From NCBI RefSeq assembly GCF_004217145.1, contig NZ_SHKR01000012.1, positions 558,001 to 622,000 on the forward strand: a stretch of DNA of 64,000 nt. The letters are read 5' to 3'. This DNA is from Kribbella rubisoli. GTDB taxonomy: Bacteria > Actinomycetota > Actinomycetes > Propionibacteriales > Kribbellaceae. Position 1 is the first letter of the stretch, and every line of letters starts with the position of its first letter. Position numbers and translations under genes: made by a program. The notes below the pieces were generated by a model, which was not told the DNA's origin, did no database searches, and worked only from the letters and a program-made list of their open reading frames with translations. Below are positions 16,804 to 25,539 of this stretch, piece after piece.

Positions 16804-16818
16804 ATGTAGTGACTACAT
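16804..16818. promoter_or_regulatory. palindromic operator between reductase and TetR genes
   Basis: ATGTAGT-G-ACTACAT is a perfect 7-bp inverted repeat around one base, in the 70-bp gap between divergent genes. The position is typical of a TetR operator repressing both promoters. Confidence 0.7.
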
Positions 16819-16857
16819 GATTGGAATCAGTAAAGCAGATGCCCTACGCTCGGTGCA

Positions 16858-17469
16858 ATGGAGCTCGGACGGCGGGAGCGCAAGAAGCAGCAGACGCGGC
16901 ACGCCATCTCGGACGTGGCCACGCGGCTGTTCCTCGAGCGCGGGTTCGACGCGGTCACTGTTGCGGAGGTGGCGCGCGCGGCCGATGTCGCCGTACAGAC
17001 CGTGTTCAACCACTTCCCGGCCAAGGAGGATCTGTTCTTCGACGAGTCGGGGTGGTGGCTGGGGCCGGCGCTGGCGATCCGGGAGGCGTCGGCGGATGCG
17101 GATCCGATCGATCTGCTCGAGGCGCACTACCTGGCCGGCACGCGGGATCGGTTCGAGGTCGGGCATCTGGCGACTTGGAAGCAGTTCGTCCGCACGATCG
17201 AGAACAGCCCGGCGCTGGAGGCCCGGCGCCGGTTGCAGGCCGCCGAACTCGAGACCACGCTCACCGCGGCGCTCGACGAACGCGCCCCGGATCACCTGCG
17301 CAACCGGCTGATCGCAGCGCAGTACGCCGCCGCGCAGAAGGTGCTCGAGGAACAGCTGATGCGCATCCTGGCCGACGATGCTTCACCCGCGGAGCTCGCC
17401 ACGGCCCAAACCGAACTCGAGCAGGCGGTTACCCAGGTCTTCGCCGTTCTTCGTCGAGGTCTCGGCTGA
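16858..17469 (+). CDS. TetR-family transcriptional regulator
   Basis: 203 residues. Residues 5-55 are the TetR helix-turn-helix ([45 protein letters not shown]). The C-terminal ligand domain is not assignable. It is divergent from the NAD(P)H-binding oxidoreductase and likely binds the palindrome at 16804-16818. The stop lies 16 bp before prfB. Confidence 0.9.
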   Translation: MELGRRERKKQQTRHAISDVATRLFLERGFDAVTVAEVARAADVAVQTVFNHFPAKEDLFFDESGWWLGPALAIREASADADPIDLLEAHYLAGTRDRFEVGHLATWKQFVRTIENSPALEARRRLQAAELETTLTAALDERAPDHLRNRLIAAQYAAAQKVLEEQLMRILADDASPAELATAQTELEQAVTQVFAVLRRGLG

Positions 17470-17485
17470 GGTACGCTGTTTCGTT

Positions 17486-18607
17486 GTGGCTGGACTGGAT
17501 TTTGACGCGGAGCTGAAGCAGCTCGACGCGACGATGACCTCGATCGAGAAAGTGCTTGATCTCCCCGCACTGCGCAAGGAGATCGACGACCTCGGCGAGG
17601 CGGTCGCTGCGCCTGACCTCTGGGACGACCAGGCGAACGCGCAGAAGGTGACGTCGCGGCTTTCCAGCCTGCAGGCCGACGTCGAGCGGGTGAGCGCCCT
17701 GCGCAGCCGGGTCGACGACCTCGGCATCCTGGTCGAGCTCGCCCGCGAGGAGAACGACGCGGACACCATCGCTGAGGCGGAGAAGGAGCTCAGCTCGCTG
17801 GCCAAGTCGATCCAGTCCCTCGAGGTCCGCACGCTGCTGTCCGGTGAGTACGACGAGCGCGAGGCGCTGGTCACGATCCGTTCCGGCGCGGGCGGTGTGG
17901 ACGCGGCGGACTTCGCCGAGATGCTGCAGCGGATGTACCTGCGCTGGGCCGAGCGCCACGGCTACCCGACCGAGGTCTACGACACGTCGTACGCCGAAGA
18001 GGCCGGGCTCAAGTCGACCACGTTCGGGGTCAAGGCGCCGTACGCGTACGGCACGCTGAGTGTGGAGTCGGGTACGCACCGGCTGGTCCGGATCTCGCCG
18101 TTCGACAACCAGGGCCGCCGGCAGACCTCGTTCGCCGCGGTCGAGGTTGTCCCGGTGCTCGAGCAGACCGACGAGATCGACGTACCCGAAGAGGAACTGC
18201 GGATCGACGTGTACCGGTCGTCCGGTCCGGGTGGTCAGAGCGTCAACACGACCGACTCCGCGGTCCGGATCACGCACATCCCGACCGGCACCGTGGTCTC
18301 CTGCCAGAACGAGAAGTCCCAGCTGCAGAACAAGGCTTCCGCGATGGTCATCCTGAAGGCCAAGCTGCTCGCGCTGAAGAAGGCCGAGGAGCGGGCCCAG
18401 ATCGACGCGCTGCGCGGTGACGTGCAGGGCTCGTGGGGCGACCAGATGCGGTCGTACGTCCTGCATCCGTACCAGATGGTGAAGGACCTGCGGACGCAGT
18501 TCGAGTCCGGCAACACGTCCGGGGTCTTCGACGGTGAGATCGACGAGTTCATCGAGGCCGGCATCCGCTGGCGCCGTACCGGCCACACGGTTGCAGAGCA
18601 GAACTGA
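17486..18607 (+). CDS. prfB: peptide chain release factor 2
   Basis: 373 residues, full length. It hydrolyses peptidyl-tRNA at UGA and UAA stops. The stop-recognition tripeptide SPF is at 204-206 and the catalytic GGQ at 249-251 ([10 protein letters not shown]). The GTG start at 17486 gives the expected N-terminus. There is no in-frame TGA, so the programmed frameshift that autoregulates prfB in many bacteria is absent. In many actinomycetes prfB is close to ftsE; here about 20 kb separates them. Confidence 0.97.
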   Translation: MAGLDFDAELKQLDATMTSIEKVLDLPALRKEIDDLGEAVAAPDLWDDQANAQKVTSRLSSLQADVERVSALRSRVDDLGILVELAREENDADTIAEAEKELSSLAKSIQSLEVRTLLSGEYDEREALVTIRSGAGGVDAADFAEMLQRMYLRWAERHGYPTEVYDTSYAEEAGLKSTTFGVKAPYAYGTLSVESGTHRLVRISPFDNQGRRQTSFAAVEVVPVLEQTDEIDVPEEELRIDVYRSSGPGGQSVNTTDSAVRITHIPTGTVVSCQNEKSQLQNKASAMVILKAKLLALKKAEERAQIDALRGDVQGSWGDQMRSYVLHPYQMVKDLRTQFESGNTSGVFDGEIDEFIEAGIRWRRTGHTVAEQN

Positions 18608-19352
18608 ACTCCGCGCCGACTGCGCTAACTGCGTCGGCCTGTGCTGCATCGCGCTGACCTTCACGAAGTCGGCGGACTTCGCGCTGGACAAGCCCGCGGG
18701 TGAGCCGTGCCCGAATCTCAGTGACGACTTCCGCTGCACGATCCACAAAGACCTGCGCAGCAAGGGTTTCCAGGGCTGCACGGTGTACGACTGCTTCGGC
18801 GCCGGTCAGGCGATCACCAGCCGCGGACAGTCCGCTCCGGAGATGTTCGCGGCCCTCCCGATCCTCCGCCAGCTGCACGAGCTGCTCTGGTATCTCGACC
18901 AGGTCCTCGAGTACGACGAGGCCGCGCGCGAGGCGATCGCCCACCTCGAGGACGTGAGCCGCACGCCGGACCTCACAACCGTCGACGTGAACGCCGAGCG
19001 TGCGGCCGTGAACGAGCTGCTCCTCAAGACCAGCCAACGCGTCCGCGGCAAACAGAGCAAGAAGAAGGAACGCCGCGGCGCCGACCTGATCGGAGCCCGC
19101 CTGCGCGGCGCCGACCTCGCCAAAGCCAACCTTCGCGGTGCCTACCTGATCGGCGCCGATCTCCGCGAAGCAGACCTGCGCCAGTCCGACCTCATCGGTG
19201 CGGACCTGCGGGACACAGACCTGCGCGGCGCCGACCTGAGGGGTGCCTTGTTCCTCACCCAGTCCCAGATCAACGCCGCGCGAGGCGACCACTCCACCAG
19301 ACTTCCCGACGCTGTTACGCGCCCTGCCCACTGGACCGCAGCTGGTGCGTGA
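18591..19352 (+). CDS. Cys-cluster (YkgJ-like) pentapeptide-repeat protein
   Basis: 253 residues if TTG 18591 is the start, which overlaps prfB by 17 bp; no good ribosome-binding site is visible, so the start is uncertain. Residues 10-75 hold conserved cysteines ([29 protein letters not shown]), resembling zinc/iron-binding YkgJ-type domains. The C-terminal third has about ten pentapeptide repeats of the A(D/N)LxX type ([19 protein letters not shown]), forming a right-handed beta-helix. The role is unknown; overlap with prfB suggests co-expression. Its end overlaps the convergent transporter by 38 bp. Confidence 0.72.
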   Translation: MQSRTELRADCANCVGLCCIALTFTKSADFALDKPAGEPCPNLSDDFRCTIHKDLRSKGFQGCTVYDCFGAGQAITSRGQSAPEMFAALPILRQLHELLWYLDQVLEYDEAAREAIAHLEDVSRTPDLTTVDVNAERAAVNELLLKTSQRVRGKQSKKKERRGADLIGARLRGADLAKANLRGAYLIGADLREADLRQSDLIGADLRDTDLRGADLRGALFLTQSQINAARGDHSTRLPDAVTRPAHWTAAGA

Positions 19353-20763
19353 CCGGGGTCATCAGTAGCGAGATCACGGTGATGGCCAGAGCTACTGCGG
19401 CCAACGCGCCGCCCTGGCCCCAGGAACCACCGGCCAGCGACAGGTAGGCGGTGCCGACCGTGGCGGCGCCAAGAGCCAGGCAGGTCTGCTGGCTGGTGAG
19501 CAGGATGCCGCTGCCGAGGCCTGCCTGCGCAGGGGGGACCTGACTGAGCACGACACCCATCAGCGGAACCATGACCAGGCCAGAGCCGAAGCCGGCGATC
19601 AGCATCGGCAGGGCGAGCTTCAGAGGGTTCACGTCCGGCCACAGGGTGAGCGCCGCGACCGCGAGTACGGCGTACCCGATGCCCTGGATGATCCAGCCGC
19701 GCACGATGAGGCCGGCGCCGTACCGGACCTGCAGACGCGGTCCGTAGATCGAGGTGATCAGGAACCCGACCGCCATCGGCAGCAGGCTCAGACCGCCTTC
19801 CAGCGGGGACATGTGCGCCTCACCCTGGGTGGCGATCGCGAACACGAACATGAAGCCGCCGAACGTGGTGAAGAACGCTACTGCCAGCAGCAGGCCGATC
19901 CGCATCGCCCGCAACCGCAGCACAGTCGGGGGAATCAGTGGAGACAGTCCGGACCGCTCGGACCGGTGCTGGTGTGCGCCGAGTAGCAGGACGGCCGGAA
20001 TCGTCGCCGCCAGGCAGAGCCAGGTCCACAGCGGCCAGCCGAGCGGCCTGCCCTCGGTGAGTGGCAGAAGCAGGAGCACGAGCGTCAGCGCGAGCAGTGC
20101 GGCTCCGACGAGGTCGACCCGCTGAGCCTTGGCTGCCTTGGTCTCCGGGATCAGCCGGATCGCCGCGGCCACGCCCACAATGCCGACCGGCACGTTGACG
20201 AGGAACACGGCCCGCCAGCCGAGGTCGAACACGTTCGCCTCGACCAGTACGCCGCCGACGATCTGACCGAACGCCGCAGCGGCGCCGCCCGCCACGCCGT
20301 ACATGGCCATGGCGCGGGCGCGGTGCTCGCCGGTGAGCAGGCTGGTGATCGTCGCCAGCACCTGTGGGGTGACGGCGGCGCCGGCAGCGCCCTGGACGAC
20401 GCGGGCGACCAGAAGGACGCCGATGGTCGGGGCGATGGCGCAGATGAGCGACATCACGGTGAAGCCGACCAGGCCGATCAGGAACAGGCGTTTGCGTCCG
20501 AACGTGTCGCCGAGGCGACCGCCGACCACGAGCAGGGTGGCGACGGCGATGCCGTAGCTGCCGACCACCAGTTGGAGTTCGCCGGAGGACGCCCGCAGGT
20601 CGGAGCCGATCGCGGGCAGGGCGACGTTGATGACGAAGAAGGAGAGCATCGGCAGGAAGGCGCCGAAGATGAGAGTCGTGAGGGCCACCGGCTTCAGCGG
20701 CGACGCGACGGCCTGCGGCCGGGCGGGCGCTCCGGTGGTGGCGGCTTGGAGCTGGTCTGTCAT
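19315..20763 (-). CDS. MFS drug-efflux-type transporter (DHA2/EmrB family)
   Basis: 482 residues with about 14 hydrophobic helices. Family motifs visible are GRLGDTFGRKR (motif A), LLVARVVQGAAGA (motif B) and the DHA2-style GWRAVFLVNVPVGI. Members export drugs or other hydrophobic compounds using the proton gradient. The ATG at 20763 gives the expected short N-terminus. It is divergent from an XRE-type regulator with an inverted repeat between them. Confidence 0.9.
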   Translation of the reverse strand: MTDQLQAATTGAPARPQAVASPLKPVALTTLIFGAFLPMLSFFVINVALPAIGSDLRASSGELQLVVGSYGIAVATLLVVGGRLGDTFGRKRLFLIGLVGFTVMSLICAIAPTIGVLLVARVVQGAAGAAVTPQVLATITSLLTGEHRARAMAMYGVAGGAAAAFGQIVGGVLVEANVFDLGWRAVFLVNVPVGIVGVAAAIRLIPETKAAKAQRVDLVGAALLALTLVLLLLPLTEGRPLGWPLWTWLCLAATIPAVLLLGAHQHRSERSGLSPLIPPTVLRLRAMRIGLLLAVAFFTTFGGFMFVFAIATQGEAHMSPLEGGLSLLPMAVGFLITSIYGPRLQVRYGAGLIVRGWIIQGIGYAVLAVAALTLWPDVNPLKLALPMLIAGFGSGLVMVPLMGVVLSQVPPAQAGLGSGILLTSQQTCLALGAATVGTAYLSLAGGSWGQGGALAAVALAITVISLLMTPVTHQLRSSGQGA

Positions 20764-20785
20764 GCGTCCAGCCTGAACGCGATCG

Positions 20786-20842
20786 GAGCCTGGTGGTGAG
20801 AGCCTGGTTATCCTATTACTCGCAGCACCTGGCACCAGGCTC
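20786..20842. promoter_or_regulatory. inverted repeat between MFS transporter and XRE regulator genes
   Basis: GAGCCTGGTG (20786-20795) and its exact complement CACCAGGCTC (20833-20842) flank a third related half-site GAGCCTGGTT (20800-20809). They sit in the 101-bp gap between divergent genes, as expected for operator sites of the adjacent regulator. Confidence 0.5.
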
Positions 20843-20864
20843 GATCTGTGCCCATGATGGAACC

Positions 20865-21719
20865 ATGACCACTGTCCCAGCCGCCACCGACAGAACCGTG
20901 ACTGCCGAGCGGCGGGAGCTCGGCGTGTTCCTGCGCAGCCGGCGCGAGCGCATCAGGCCGGACGAGGTCGGGTTCGCGCCGGGCGGCCGACGGCGTACGC
21001 CGGGACTGCGCCGCGAGGAAGTCGCGCTGCTCGCCGGGGTCGGGGTCACTTGGTACACCTGGCTCGAGCAGGGCCGCGACATCAACGTGTCCGCGCAGGT
21101 CCTGGACGCGATCGCGACGGCGCTGCGATTCGACCGGCAGGAGCGCAGCCACCTGTACCGGCTTGCCGGGAGCCGGTCCGGTCCGGCGCCGGGAGTTTGC
21201 TCGGCGGTGCCGCCGTCGGCGCAGAAGACCCTCGATGCGGTCTCGCCGTACCCGGCGGTGGTGCTGAACAAGCGCTACGACATCCTCGCCTTCAACGAGG
21301 CGTACTGCCGGGTCATCATCGATCTGGAGAAGGTGCCGGTCGAGGACCGGAACCTGCTCTGGCTGAACTTCGCCTCGAACGACTGGAACTGCAGCTTCGT
21401 CGACGCCGAGGCGACCAAGCACCACATGGTCGCGGCGTTCCGCGCGGCATCGGCCGACCACCTCGGCGACGCGCTCTGGCAGGACCTGATCCAGAGCCTG
21501 CTCAGGGTGTCGCCGTACTTCGCCGAACTGTGGGAGCGGTACGACGTCGCGGCGCCGAGCACCCGGACGAAGATGCTGGAGATCGACGGGTTCGGGATCC
21601 TGCGGATCGATCCGATCAACCTGTGGCTGTCGCCGGTCGGGCCGTTGCGCGTGACCGTGTACACGGCGCTCGACGAGGAGACCGAGACCAAGCTCCGGCA
21701 GATCGTCGATCACGCCTGA
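20865..21719 (+). CDS. XRE-family regulator with MmyB-like ligand domain
   Basis: 284 residues. An N-terminal helix-turn-helix (ELGVFLRSRRERI, TPGLRREEVALLAGVGVTWYTWLEQGRDI) is joined to an MmyB-like domain (SPYPAVVLNKRYDILAFNEAY, FAELWERYDVA). In actinomycetes such regulators usually control an adjacent divergent reductase or transporter; here the MFS exporter. The domain may bind a fatty acid or other hydrophobic ligand, from family knowledge. The stop directly abuts the convergent LysR gene. Confidence 0.88.
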   Translation: MTTVPAATDRTVTAERRELGVFLRSRRERIRPDEVGFAPGGRRRTPGLRREEVALLAGVGVTWYTWLEQGRDINVSAQVLDAIATALRFDRQERSHLYRLAGSRSGPAPGVCSAVPPSAQKTLDAVSPYPAVVLNKRYDILAFNEAYCRVIIDLEKVPVEDRNLLWLNFASNDWNCSFVDAEATKHHMVAAFRAASADHLGDALWQDLIQSLLRVSPYFAELWERYDVAAPSTRTKMLEIDGFGILRIDPINLWLSPVGPLRVTVYTALDEETETKLRQIVDHA

Positions 21720-22628
21720 TCAGGCGGTGTCGCGGTCCGGCCAGGCGGCTTTCAGGGTCGCGAGCGTGACCGCGATAGCTGGGCGGCGCGACGTGGTCGT
21801 CCGCCAGACGGCGTACAGGCGACGAGTCGGCGCGGGCTGCAGGGGTACGACGACCACGCCGTCGGGGACCGGACCGCGGCCGAGGCGTGGGAGCAGGCCG
21901 ATGCCGATGCCGCGGGCAAGCATTGCGAGCTGGGTCTGGTACTCCGCGACCGAGTACGCGACGTCCGGCTCGACGCCCGCGCGACGCATCGTCCGGATCA
22001 GCCACTCATGGCAGATCGAACCGGCCGGCTGGCAGATCCAGCGCTCACCGACCAGGTCCTCCGCGCGCACAAACTCCTTGCCGGCAAGGCGATGCGATGC
22101 CGGCACCAGTACGTCGGCCGGATCCGTGCCGAGCTTCGCCCGCGACAAACCTTCCGGCAAGGCGAGTGGTGTGTTGTGCCAGTCGTGCACGACCGCCACA
22201 TCGATCTCGCCGCGGTTGACTGCCGCCACTGCCTCGAACGGATCGGTCTCCCGGACGCGAATATCCAGCCCGCCGTGATCGTGGAGCAGCCGCACCAGCG
22301 CCGCCGGCAGCAGCCCGCGCGCCGCGGTCGGAAAGGCAGCGATGCTGAGCGTCCCGATCGCCTGCCCGCGCTGCTCGTCCAGCGTCAGCTCGGCGTCCTC
22401 GACCAGCGCGAGAATCCGGGCCGCCGTCGACGCGAGCTGCTGGGCCGCGTCGGTCAGCACGATCCCGCGCCCTTGCCGCTCGATCAGCGTCGTCCGCGTC
22501 TCGCGCTCCAGCTTCGCCAGCTGCTGCGACACCGCGGAGGGTGTGTAGCCGAGCACCTCGGCCGCCCGGTTGACCGATCCGTACTGCGCGACCGCGTGCA
22601 ACGCGCGGAGCCGACCGAGATCGATCAT
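21720..22628 (-). CDS. LysR-family transcriptional regulator
   Basis: 302 residues with an N-terminal winged helix (LRALHAVAQYGSVNRAAEVLGYTPSAVSQQLAKLE written in two parts of the domain) and the usual effector domain. It is divergent from an EamA-type exporter; an inverted repeat (22627-22643) overlaps its own start codon. This fits autoregulation plus control of the exporter. Confidence 0.9.
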   Translation of the reverse strand: MIDLGRLRALHAVAQYGSVNRAAEVLGYTPSAVSQQLAKLERETRTTLIERQGRGIVLTDAAQQLASTAARILALVEDAELTLDEQRGQAIGTLSIAAFPTAARGLLPAALVRLLHDHGGLDIRVRETDPFEAVAAVNRGEIDVAVVHDWHNTPLALPEGLSRAKLGTDPADVLVPASHRLAGKEFVRAEDLVGERWICQPAGSICHEWLIRTMRRAGVEPDVAYSVAEYQTQLAMLARGIGIGLLPRLGRGPVPDGVVVVPLQPAPTRRLYAVWRTTTSRRPAIAVTLATLKAAWPDRDTA

Positions 22629-22643
22629 GTAGCACTCCTACAT
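22627..22643. promoter_or_regulatory. inverted repeat over LysR start, LysR/EamA intergenic region
   Basis: ATGTAG-N5-CTACAT is a perfect 6-bp inverted repeat, overlapping the start codon of the LysR gene on the minus strand. It is a candidate binding site for that regulator. Confidence 0.45.
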
Positions 22644-22701
22644 TGAAGGCGGTAGAAATCGGTGCTGGTCCTTAAGTGTACCGCCACCCACACTGGACCG
22701 T

Positions 22702-23604
22702 ATGAAGCCTCGTGACCTGCTCCTCGCACTCGCCGTCGTCGTTGTCTGGGGCATCAACTTCGTCATCATCGAGGTCGGTCTGGAGGGTGTGCCGCCGCTC
22801 CTGCTGTCCGCGCTGCGGTTCTTCTTCGCCGCCGTACCGGCGATCTTCCTGCTCGGCAAACCCCGCGTCCCCTGGCGGTACGTCGTCGGCGTCGGGCTCG
22901 CGCTCGGCGTGGCGAAGTTCGGCCTGCTGTTCATCGCGATGGATCACGGCGTACCGGCCGGCCTGTCGTCACTCGTCCTGCAGGCCCAGGTGATCTTCAC
23001 GGTCCTGTTCGCGATCGCCGTACTGCGGGAGCGCCCGCGGCCGGCGCAGCTCGCCGGCATCGTGATCGCCTGCGTCGGGATCGCGCTGATCGTGCTCGAC
23101 CGCAAGCTGTCGGCCCCGCTCGGCGCGCTCGTTCTCGTCATCGTGGCGGCCGGCTTCTGGGGTGTGTCGAACACGATCACCCGGTACGCCAAGCCGCCGG
23201 ACACGCTGCGCTTCATGGTCTGGGTGAGCGCGGTCGCCGTCGTACCCCTGCTGATCCTGTCGCTGATCACCGAAGGACCGCGGGCCGACGTCGACGCGCT
23301 GCGCGACATCGACCTGAGCGGCATCGGCGCGATCGCGTACCTCGCCTTCGGGGCCACGCTGTTCGGCTTCGGGGTGTGGGGCTACCTGCTCCGGCAGTAC
23401 GACGCGAGCACGGTCGCGCCGTTCTCGCTGCTCGTGCCGATCGTCGGGATGTCGGCAGCCTGGGTACTGCGCGGCGAGGCCGTCGGGCTGCAGCAGGGGA
23501 TTGCCGCGGTGCTGGTGATCGGCGGCATGGCCTGCACGGTCATCCGGCGCCGGACCCCGCGCGCGGTGGAGTCCGGCGATCCGGAGCTGACGTCAGTCGC
23601 CTGA
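22702..23604 (+). CDS. EamA/DMT-family exporter
   Basis: 300 residues with ten hydrophobic helices in two EamA repeats (AVVVVWGINFVIIEVGL; LVIVAAGFWGVSNTI). Family members export amino acids or related metabolites; close relatives include the O-acetylserine/cysteine exporter. It is divergent from a LysR regulator, the normal arrangement for an inducible exporter. Its 3' end overlaps the convergent flavin reductase-like gene by 12 bp. Confidence 0.88.
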   Translation: MKPRDLLLALAVVVVWGINFVIIEVGLEGVPPLLLSALRFFFAAVPAIFLLGKPRVPWRYVVGVGLALGVAKFGLLFIAMDHGVPAGLSSLVLQAQVIFTVLFAIAVLRERPRPAQLAGIVIACVGIALIVLDRKLSAPLGALVLVIVAAGFWGVSNTITRYAKPPDTLRFMVWVSAVAVVPLLILSLITEGPRADVDALRDIDLSGIGAIAYLAFGATLFGFGVWGYLLRQYDASTVAPFSLLVPIVGMSAAWVLRGEAVGLQQGIAAVLVIGGMACTVIRRRTPRAVESGDPELTSVA

Positions 23605-24234
23605 CCCGACGGGGATCGGCATCGGCGGCATCTGCCAGCCGCGGGCGAGCGAGGATGCGTACGTCGGGCTCCCGCCGGCGAAGTACTCGGTGAACTTCAT
23701 GATCAGCGGATCCCACCGCAGCGGGTCGATGTAGCGGTCATTGCTCATCAGGAGGTCCTCGCGTACCCGCACGCGCTCGACCTTCATCTCCAGCGAGCAC
23801 AGGTGCGAGTCCGGCCCGCCGATCTCGTTGATCGCCACGACTCTGCCTTCGAGGTTGATCGGGCTCTCGAGGACGGAGTCGGGGCCTGCTCCACTCGGCT
23901 CGCGGGTCAGGCCGGCGGCGGCGAACTTGTCCGGCTCGTACCGGTAGCCGCGCGCCCGCTTCGCGTCGGACATCTGCTGCGACCCGGTCAGCAGGGCGAT
24001 CCGGTCGAGCGCGGCGACCATGTCCGGGTCGACCAGGTTGAGCACGATCTCCGGCCGCTCGACGAGGTTCTTCACGGTCTGCGCGCTCGTCCCCATCCCC
24101 AGCATCGCGGTGTACCCGAGCCACCACGCCGACGACATCGGCGCGAGGTTCGTAGTGCCGTCCGGGTTGAGGGAGCTGATCAGGACAACGGGCGTACCGA
24201 AGTACAGGACCTTGGGCTCGACAGTTCGCTTCAT
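23593..24234 (-). CDS. flavin reductase-like (FMN-binding split barrel) protein
   Basis: 213 residues. Motifs such as GTPVVLISSLNPDGTTNLAPMSSAWWLGY and later SHLCSLEMKVERVRV indicate the flavin reductase-like FMN-binding domain (DIM6/NTAB group). These proteins bind FMN and may reduce flavin for a partner oxygenase. ATG 24234 gives the family-like N-terminus MKRTVEPKVLYFGTPV; no strong ribosome-binding site is seen. The upstream gap contains the first 92-bp hairpin element. Confidence 0.82.
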   Translation of the reverse strand: MKRTVEPKVLYFGTPVVLISSLNPDGTTNLAPMSSAWWLGYTAMLGMGTSAQTVKNLVERPEIVLNLVDPDMVAALDRIALLTGSQQMSDAKRARGYRYEPDKFAAAGLTREPSGAGPDSVLESPINLEGRVVAINEIGGPDSHLCSLEMKVERVRVREDLLMSNDRYIDPLRWDPLIMKFTEYFAGGSPTYASSLARGWQMPPMPIPVGSGD

Positions 24235-24273
24235 GTGAATGGAACGGCGCAGGGTCGGGATGTGTGAGGGGTT

Positions 24274-24365
24274 GCGGATCCCCAGGCCATCACAATCGCC
24301 GGCTCTCGGCCGTCGTACGCGGGGCCGCACCGCGATCGCGCGATTGTGATGGCCTGGAGATCCGC
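24274..24365. repeat. 92-bp hairpin element, copy 1
   Basis: The 25-bp ends (24274-24298 and 24341-24365) are inverted repeats with one mismatch, built around CAGGCCATCACAATCG, with a 42-bp centre. A second copy of identical length is at 58124-58215: its left arm is identical over 25 bp and its right arm over the outer 20 bp, but its centre differs. It lies between divergent genes. It could be a miniature mobile element, a structured RNA or a protein-binding palindrome. Confidence 0.85.
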
Positions 24366-24396
24366 GCGACAGCCACCGGCGTGGCAGTGTGGAGGT

Positions 24397-25539
24397 ATGG
24401 ACGCCGACATCGTGCGCGCAGTCAACGACCTCACCACCCGCTGGGCCCGGAGTCTCCCGGCGGGCAACACGGTTGTGTCCGGTCTCGGGTTGTGGCCGCT
24501 GCTTGCGCTGCTCGCGACCGGAGCGGACGAGCCCGGCCGGAGCGAGCTTGCCGCGGCCGCCGGGGTGGACGCGGCGACGGGCTCGACCGACGCGATCCGG
24601 CTGATCGAGGCGATCGAAGACTCCGCCGACCTGCACGCCGCGCTCGGGGTATGGGTGAGCGAGCAGTTGAAGCTCGCGGAGTCGTTCGATGCCGTGATGC
24701 CCGCGCCGCTCGTCGGCATGCTCACCGGCAACCCGTCCGTGGACAAACCGAAGCTCGACGCGTGGGCCGCCGAGCACACCGACGACCTGATCCGCGAGAT
24801 GCCACTCGAGATCGACCCCGACGTACTCCTCGTGCTCGCGTCGGCTCTGCTGCTGCGTACGACGTGGGTCCGCCCGTTCACCGAGCAGGTGCGGCACGTG
24901 CCGAACGGCCCGTGGGCAGGTTCGTGGCACTGGCTGGAGCGCGTCGACTCAGACCTGGACGCCGTACGCCGGTATGGCGACCTGACTGTTGTCACGGTGC
25001 AGGGTGATGCCGATGTCGACGTGCTGCTGGGCATCGGCGATGGCGACGTACTTGCGGGCCTGCTCGAAGCCGCGGCTCACCCGAACGACGGCGTACCAGG
25101 CAGTCGGTTGATCGACGACGACGAGCCAGGCCCGGGGTTGCGGATCGGGCAGACGACGTCGGCGCGGCCGGATCTGAAGGTGGCGTTGCCGTCGTTCAGT
25201 GTCGAGGTCGAGCACGACCTGATGCAGTCCCGCGAGCTGTTCGGCCTGACCGCCGTCACCTCGGATCCCGGCGATCACGGACACTTCAGCGCGCTCAGTC
25301 CGACGCCACTTCGTGTCGGCCAGGCGAAGCAGAAGGTGCTCGCCCGGTTCTTCGCGACCGGGTTCGAGGCCGCCGCCGTGACCGCGATGGCGATGACCCG
25401 CGCCGCGATGATCACGACCAAGCAGCGCCGGCTCGAGCTCGCGCTGGACAGGCCGTTCGCGTTCACCGCTGTACTGCGGGAGTCGCGGCTGCCGATCGTG
25501 GCCGGCTGGGTGGAGACGCCTACTCAACCGGGAGACTGA
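24397..25539 (+). CDS. serpin-family protease inhibitor-like protein
   Basis: 380 residues, the usual serpin length. Recognisable parts are the N-terminal core helix region NTVVSGLGLWPLLALLATGA (NxVxSPxS-like), the hinge before the reactive loop (FFATGFEAAAVTAMAMTRA), and the C-terminal strand LDRPFAFTAVLRESRLPIVAGWVETP in two blocks. Inhibitory serpins trap serine or cysteine proteases by loop insertion. No signal peptide is visible, so it would act in the cytoplasm. GGAGG lies only 1 nt before the ATG, closer than normal. The small-residue hinge is consistent with an inhibitory member. Confidence 0.8.
   Translation: MDADIVRAVNDLTTRWARSLPAGNTVVSGLGLWPLLALLATGADEPGRSELAAAAGVDAATGSTDAIRLIEAIEDSADLHAALGVWVSEQLKLAESFDAVMPAPLVGMLTGNPSVDKPKLDAWAAEHTDDLIREMPLEIDPDVLLVLASALLLRTTWVRPFTEQVRHVPNGPWAGSWHWLERVDSDLDAVRRYGDLTVVTVQGDADVDVLLGIGDGDVLAGLLEAAAHPNDGVPGSRLIDDDEPGPGLRIGQTTSARPDLKVALPSFSVEVEHDLMQSRELFGLTAVTSDPGDHGHFSALSPTPLRVGQAKQKVLARFFATGFEAAAVTAMAMTRAAMITTKQRRLELALDRPFAFTAVLRESRLPIVAGWVETPTQPGD

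Noticed and set aside
17486..17570. Programmed +1 frameshift in prfB
   Set aside because: There is no in-frame TGA or CTTTGA slippery site; the gene is continuous.
17429..18781. 450-codon open frame opposite prfB
   Set aside because: Shadow of prfB, which has the SPF and GGQ motifs.
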